A DNA stretch of 47,556 nucleotides from Ramicandelaber brevisporus (Eukaryota > Kickxellomycota > Ramicandelaberales > Ramicandelaberaceae): the NCBI GenBank assembly GCA_025201865.1, contig MU602674.1:85767-133322 (forward strand). Reading direction: 5' to 3'. Below the pieces are notes generated by a model. It was not told the DNA's origin. It saw only the letters and a program-made list of their open reading frames with translations, and did not search any database. Of the stretch, positions 44,586 to 47,556 are shown one piece after another (positions within the stretch are counted from its first letter, which is position 1; every line of letters begins with the position of its first letter). The translations under genes were made by a program, and so were the position numbers.

Positions 44586-45292
44586 TCTCTCCTGGTATTA
44601 TTTAGAACTCGCATCTCTTGTTTGTTTGTTTGTTTTTCCTCTTTTCTTTACTTCTTTCTCAGTTACTAATACGACTCTCTAGTACTACTATTACTACTAT
44701 TACTACTTTTTTTCTTAGTATTCATCTCATCTTCTCTCTCTTGATTGCACTACCTCTCTATTTCTTCTTGTTAAAGCTACACTCCTCTCTATATTTCAAA
44801 AGGAAGCCATCTTCATTGGTGTAGAGTTGGTGAGACTGGTAATTGCGATAATAGGTGAATGGTAATGTTGAACAGTTCATTTTGACAATGACAGCGATCA
44901 AACCCTGTGATCTTATTTTACCATCTGATTCTAGTGGTTAGAATTAACAGTCATTCGCTACTGTGTATCCTTCAAAATGATTGTCGCAGAATGCTGGAAA
45001 GAACTGCTGTGAGTGAGATTCACGTGTGAGAAAGTGTAACAGATCAGGCTACCAATAATGAAGATGTATACTGGCGCTTCCACGTTACAGCGCGTCTTTA
45101 TTGATCCAAATGTAAAGGGAGTAGGAAAAAAAAACCGAGAAGCTGCCCTCAGCCAATCATCACACGGGAAACCACCACTCAATTTTTTCGATTTCTGTCT
45201 CCCAGACAAGGTGACAACAAGCAAACAAGTTCTGATCTCCTCCTTTGATTTCTTTCTCTCCCAAACAAACAACTCTAAAAAAAAAAACAGCG
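44586..45292. other. Intergenic between the CC1-box gene and the F-box-like gene
   Basis: 707 bp. A T-rich 3'UTR with TACTACTATTACTACTATTACTAC (about 44690-44713), then an unremarkable region. A leader ending CTAAAAAAAAAAACAGCG lies just before the next ATG. I see no gene. Confidence 0.55.
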
Positions 45293-46846
45293 ATGAACTT
45301 GCTTAATCTGCCACGCGACATACTGCTGTACTTGACCGATTTCTTCGATTTCTATGAGGCGCTTCCTTCGCTGTTCGTCTCCAGCCAGTTCCATGATTTG
45401 TTCTCTCGTGCTGTCTGGCGTGTTTTTGGCGCCAAAGTATTCGAACTGAACCTGGTTACTCGCTCTGCAGCTTTTGCACGCTACGGGCATCTTGCTCGCC
45501 TGGTTACTCTACCAGTGCATAGCTCCTCTCCTCTCCTGTATCCGCCAAACTGGCATCTGAAGCTGCCGAATGTCGTTGCATTCTGTTTTGGTATCGGTAT
45601 TAAGCACAGTACTGAGTCCAAGAGCCGCATATTTGTGGGCATTCGCTCGTTAGTCAACTTGCGTCGTCTCACCGCGTATTTTGGAGTTAAGGAGGCACCG
45701 TATACAGCTGATGGATTGGCAAGTATCATTGTGGCGCGCCATCGAGATACAACCAAGCGCAAGCTATCTGATGTGGCTTTGTTTGTCACAGATGACTATG
45801 GATCATCTCCATGGGATGCTTGCCTGCGGTTCTGCAAGAAACTGCATCCACTGAACATTCCAAGACTTCGTGTGGATGGTTTTCCAACTCTGGAAACGTC
45901 TCCACCACCAGTGCGTCAATGTCATGCTTTGGCACCACATCTGTTAACTCTTGCACCATATAATGGGGCCGGTGTTAGTAGCTGCGTGTCTCAGGTGAAT
46001 GGTCAGTATTTCAATGACAAGTCAGTGGTGTTCCCAATAGTTGAAACACTGGTCCTCATTCTATGCTGCCATCGAGCGGAAGAGTTTGATCCAAACTGCA
46101 TAACACCTGAGAGATTTATCAGTGTCAACAAGCTCTATATCTTTGAGGCAGACACATGCGTGCGCTCTGTCGACTATTTTGTAAACGCTTGTTTGGCTAT
46201 CTGCACGAGACGTTGGCTAAATCTTAGACAGATGATGCTGCAAGGAATGATTGATCAGGCTTGCTTGGAGCGCATCTTCCGAGCGAACCCACAGCTCACG
46301 CAGATTACTCTAGTGCACGAGTACGATGGTATGAGAATTCGTCGAGGCGTCAGGTATAGTGATGAAGCTATGATGGGCATGGATTGGCTAGTGCGTCTTC
46401 TTCCAAAACTACAATCGCTCTCAATAACTGCTCCAGCAAGTTTCCATTTAGATTACAAACCGCAGACAGTATCTGGTGATGTTTTAGGCAGATACTTGAT
46501 TATGATAACAATTAAAGGATGCAGCGTATCACCTGCTGTGCTGGTCTGGCTTTTGTCGCTTCCAAAACTCAGGGAAGTGTCAATCAAGAATGCAGTGCTG
46601 ATCGATCCCAAGTCGGCATTGAAGCTAATCAAGCGCATTCACAAGAAGCCCATTCAAATGCGCTCACGCCTGTCAGTTCATCTGGCTTTTCCTGATGTTA
46701 TTCTCAGTGAAGAATGTTCCAAGGTACTTGTTGAATGGGTAGCTGCAATGCCAGCTCATGAGTTTGCTTGTGAGGCAGATGATGCTCTCCTTGAAAAAAT
46801 TCACCGACGCTGCCCACATTTCTCGTATATGGAGTATAAAGATTGA
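45293..46846 (+). CDS. F-box-like protein, 517 aa
   Basis: Starts at the ATG at 45293; the upstream frame opens only at a TTG. The N-terminus MNLLNLPRDILLYLTDFFD and a later VSSQFHDLFSRAVWRVFG read as an F-box (LP-DIL--I--FL, then SK-F--L----W). The remainder has spaced leucine-rich strands (FPIVETLVLILCC, LPKLQSLSITAP, LPKLREVSIKNAVL) suggesting divergent LRR-like repeats. Such proteins recruit substrates to SCF ubiquitin ligases through Skp1; substrate and pathway are unknown. It lacks the Gln tracts common in its neighbours. Confidence 0.7.
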   Translation: MNLLNLPRDILLYLTDFFDFYEALPSLFVSSQFHDLFSRAVWRVFGAKVFELNLVTRSAAFARYGHLARLVTLPVHSSSPLLYPPNWHLKLPNVVAFCFGIGIKHSTESKSRIFVGIRSLVNLRRLTAYFGVKEAPYTADGLASIIVARHRDTTKRKLSDVALFVTDDYGSSPWDACLRFCKKLHPLNIPRLRVDGFPTLETSPPPVRQCHALAPHLLTLAPYNGAGVSSCVSQVNGQYFNDKSVVFPIVETLVLILCCHRAEEFDPNCITPERFISVNKLYIFEADTCVRSVDYFVNACLAICTRRWLNLRQMMLQGMIDQACLERIFRANPQLTQITLVHEYDGMRIRRGVRYSDEAMMGMDWLVRLLPKLQSLSITAPASFHLDYKPQTVSGDVLGRYLIMITIKGCSVSPAVLVWLLSLPKLREVSIKNAVLIDPKSALKLIKRIHKKPIQMRSRLSVHLAFPDVILSEECSKVLVEWVAAMPAHEFACEADDALLEKIHRRCPHFSYMEYKD

Positions 46847-47530
46847 TTTAAGTAATTTTTATCTTTTCATTTAAAGTTAAGTTTGTCATTAAAGAAATTA
46901 TAATCAAAAACTAAAGCAGAACAATATATGAGACGAAAAAATATAACCGTTAGTGTTGTGAACTTCGGCCGAATGCGACCTAGAGTGAAGAACTATAGGA
47001 ACGGACGTGCAATTGTGGCCTCGATCAACGCGCGAACGAGGTCTTGTAAACAATCACAGTTTGAACTGTGAGCCGTGGGTTGTCAGGGGAAAGGGAAGAT
47101 AACACTAGTCTTACTACTACACACTTTATTTTTAAATCGTTTCGTTAACCTTCTTGATCAAACCGAGCTAACGTCGTAGTCTCGCAGAACAATAGTTAAA
47201 ATGAATAAGAACGTAGGTTGGTGAGACAAGGAAAGAACGAGTGGAATAACGGGGCCGTGTCTGCCCAAATAAATCAAGACCGCAGCAAGTCAAATAACTC
47301 GCCCAGTCAACAAAATTCATCTAATCCGATCGAGATGACATATGATGAACGTCATCGATAGAATGTACATTCCCATTCACATTTTCAAACTGTTGCCAGT
47401 CAAAGAGGTGCAAGCCAGTTACTTTCCTCCTCCTTCTCTTTCCTCCATCCCTTGTACTCTTCTTCCTCTCATTAAAGTTGATACACTACCAGACAGCTCA
47501 ATCGACAACAATAACAACCACAGCAACAAT
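46847..47530. other. Intergenic region with several inverted repeats
   Basis: 684 bp. It contains the perfect palindrome TTCGGCCGAA (46964-46973), CCTCG/CGAGG arms (47019-47023 and 47037-47041), and an 8-bp-arm inverted repeat TCACAGTT-TG-AACTGTGA (47054-47071). A GATGAC/GTCATC pair lies near 47335-47357. A pyrimidine-rich leader precedes the last ATG. No tRNA or rRNA is recognisable. Confidence 0.5.
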
Positions 47531-47556
47531 ATGAAGATCTGCAGCTACGCTACTTT
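47531..47556 (+). CDS. Start of a further gene, truncated by the window edge
   Basis: ATGAAGATCTGCAGC (MKICSYAT) after an AACAACAATAACAACC-type leader. The context and the MKI start resemble those of the small secreted proteins, but only eight codons are visible, so nothing can be said of its function. Confidence 0.4.

Noticed and set aside
1-47556. CRISPR arrays, prophage or bacterial operons
   Set aside because: No regularly spaced direct repeats, and gene content and promoter layout are eukaryotic. The GH24 lysozymes carry signal peptides and eukaryotic promoters.

Overview
The window is a compact, intron-poor nuclear segment from what looks like an early-diverging fungus. Supporting signs are a sterol 24-C-methyltransferase (ERG6), a dynein intermediate chain with the fungal-type N-terminus, secreted GH24 lysozymes, many small secreted proteins, and many mixed CAA/CAG glutamine runs. 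Genes lie on both strands and most intergenic gaps are 60-700 bp. I read about 26 protein genes; two run off the window edges and one (ERG6) is interrupted by a 400-base assembly gap. Several true starts are ATG codons inside longer open frames, so I set starts at ATG using context and family alignment from memory. No database search was possible.

Layout. 1-3.3 kb: METTL16-type m6A methyltransferase (partial, minus), dynactin p24 (minus) and, divergently, exosome subunit RRP43. 3.7-8.6 kb: a secretory/defence-like island with two tandem secreted GH24 lysozymes, a glutathione peroxidase, and two small secreted proteins of unknown role. 8.7-18 kb: VPS26, COG1, arginase, importin alpha. 18-28 kb: a 53-aa Cys-rich protein, a 1202-aa secreted Pro/Gln-rich protein, a TAF3/TAF8-like histone-fold protein, and a zinc-finger protein made of two tandem copies of one module. 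28.8-38 kb: ERG6, CSTF2, dynein intermediate chain (with one clear intron), RPB12, ferrochelatase, MINDY deubiquitinase. 38-47.5 kb: a large disordered protein, thymidylate kinase, a coiled-coil protein with dynein-adaptor signatures, an F-box-like protein, and the first codons of another gene.

The main discovery candidate is the glutathione peroxidase at 5798-6346. An in-frame TGA falls exactly at the catalytic position (NVASK-TGA-GLT, the GPX4 selenocysteine site). The coding frame continues for the full family length, and the 3'UTR at 6457-6522 folds as a eukaryotic SECIS element: ATGA/GA core, a helix of about 12 base pairs, an AA bulge and an apical mini-stem. I therefore read it as a genuine fungal selenoprotein. 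Selenocysteine use was long thought lost from fungi and is reported only for a few early-branching lineages, so this also bears on the organism's identity.

The second is the 678-aa protein at 42549-44585. It carries a CC1-box-like AAxxG coiled-coil motif and a GIQTD LC8-binding-type motif, which together suggest a dynein activating adaptor. The same window encodes the dynein intermediate chain and dynactin p24.
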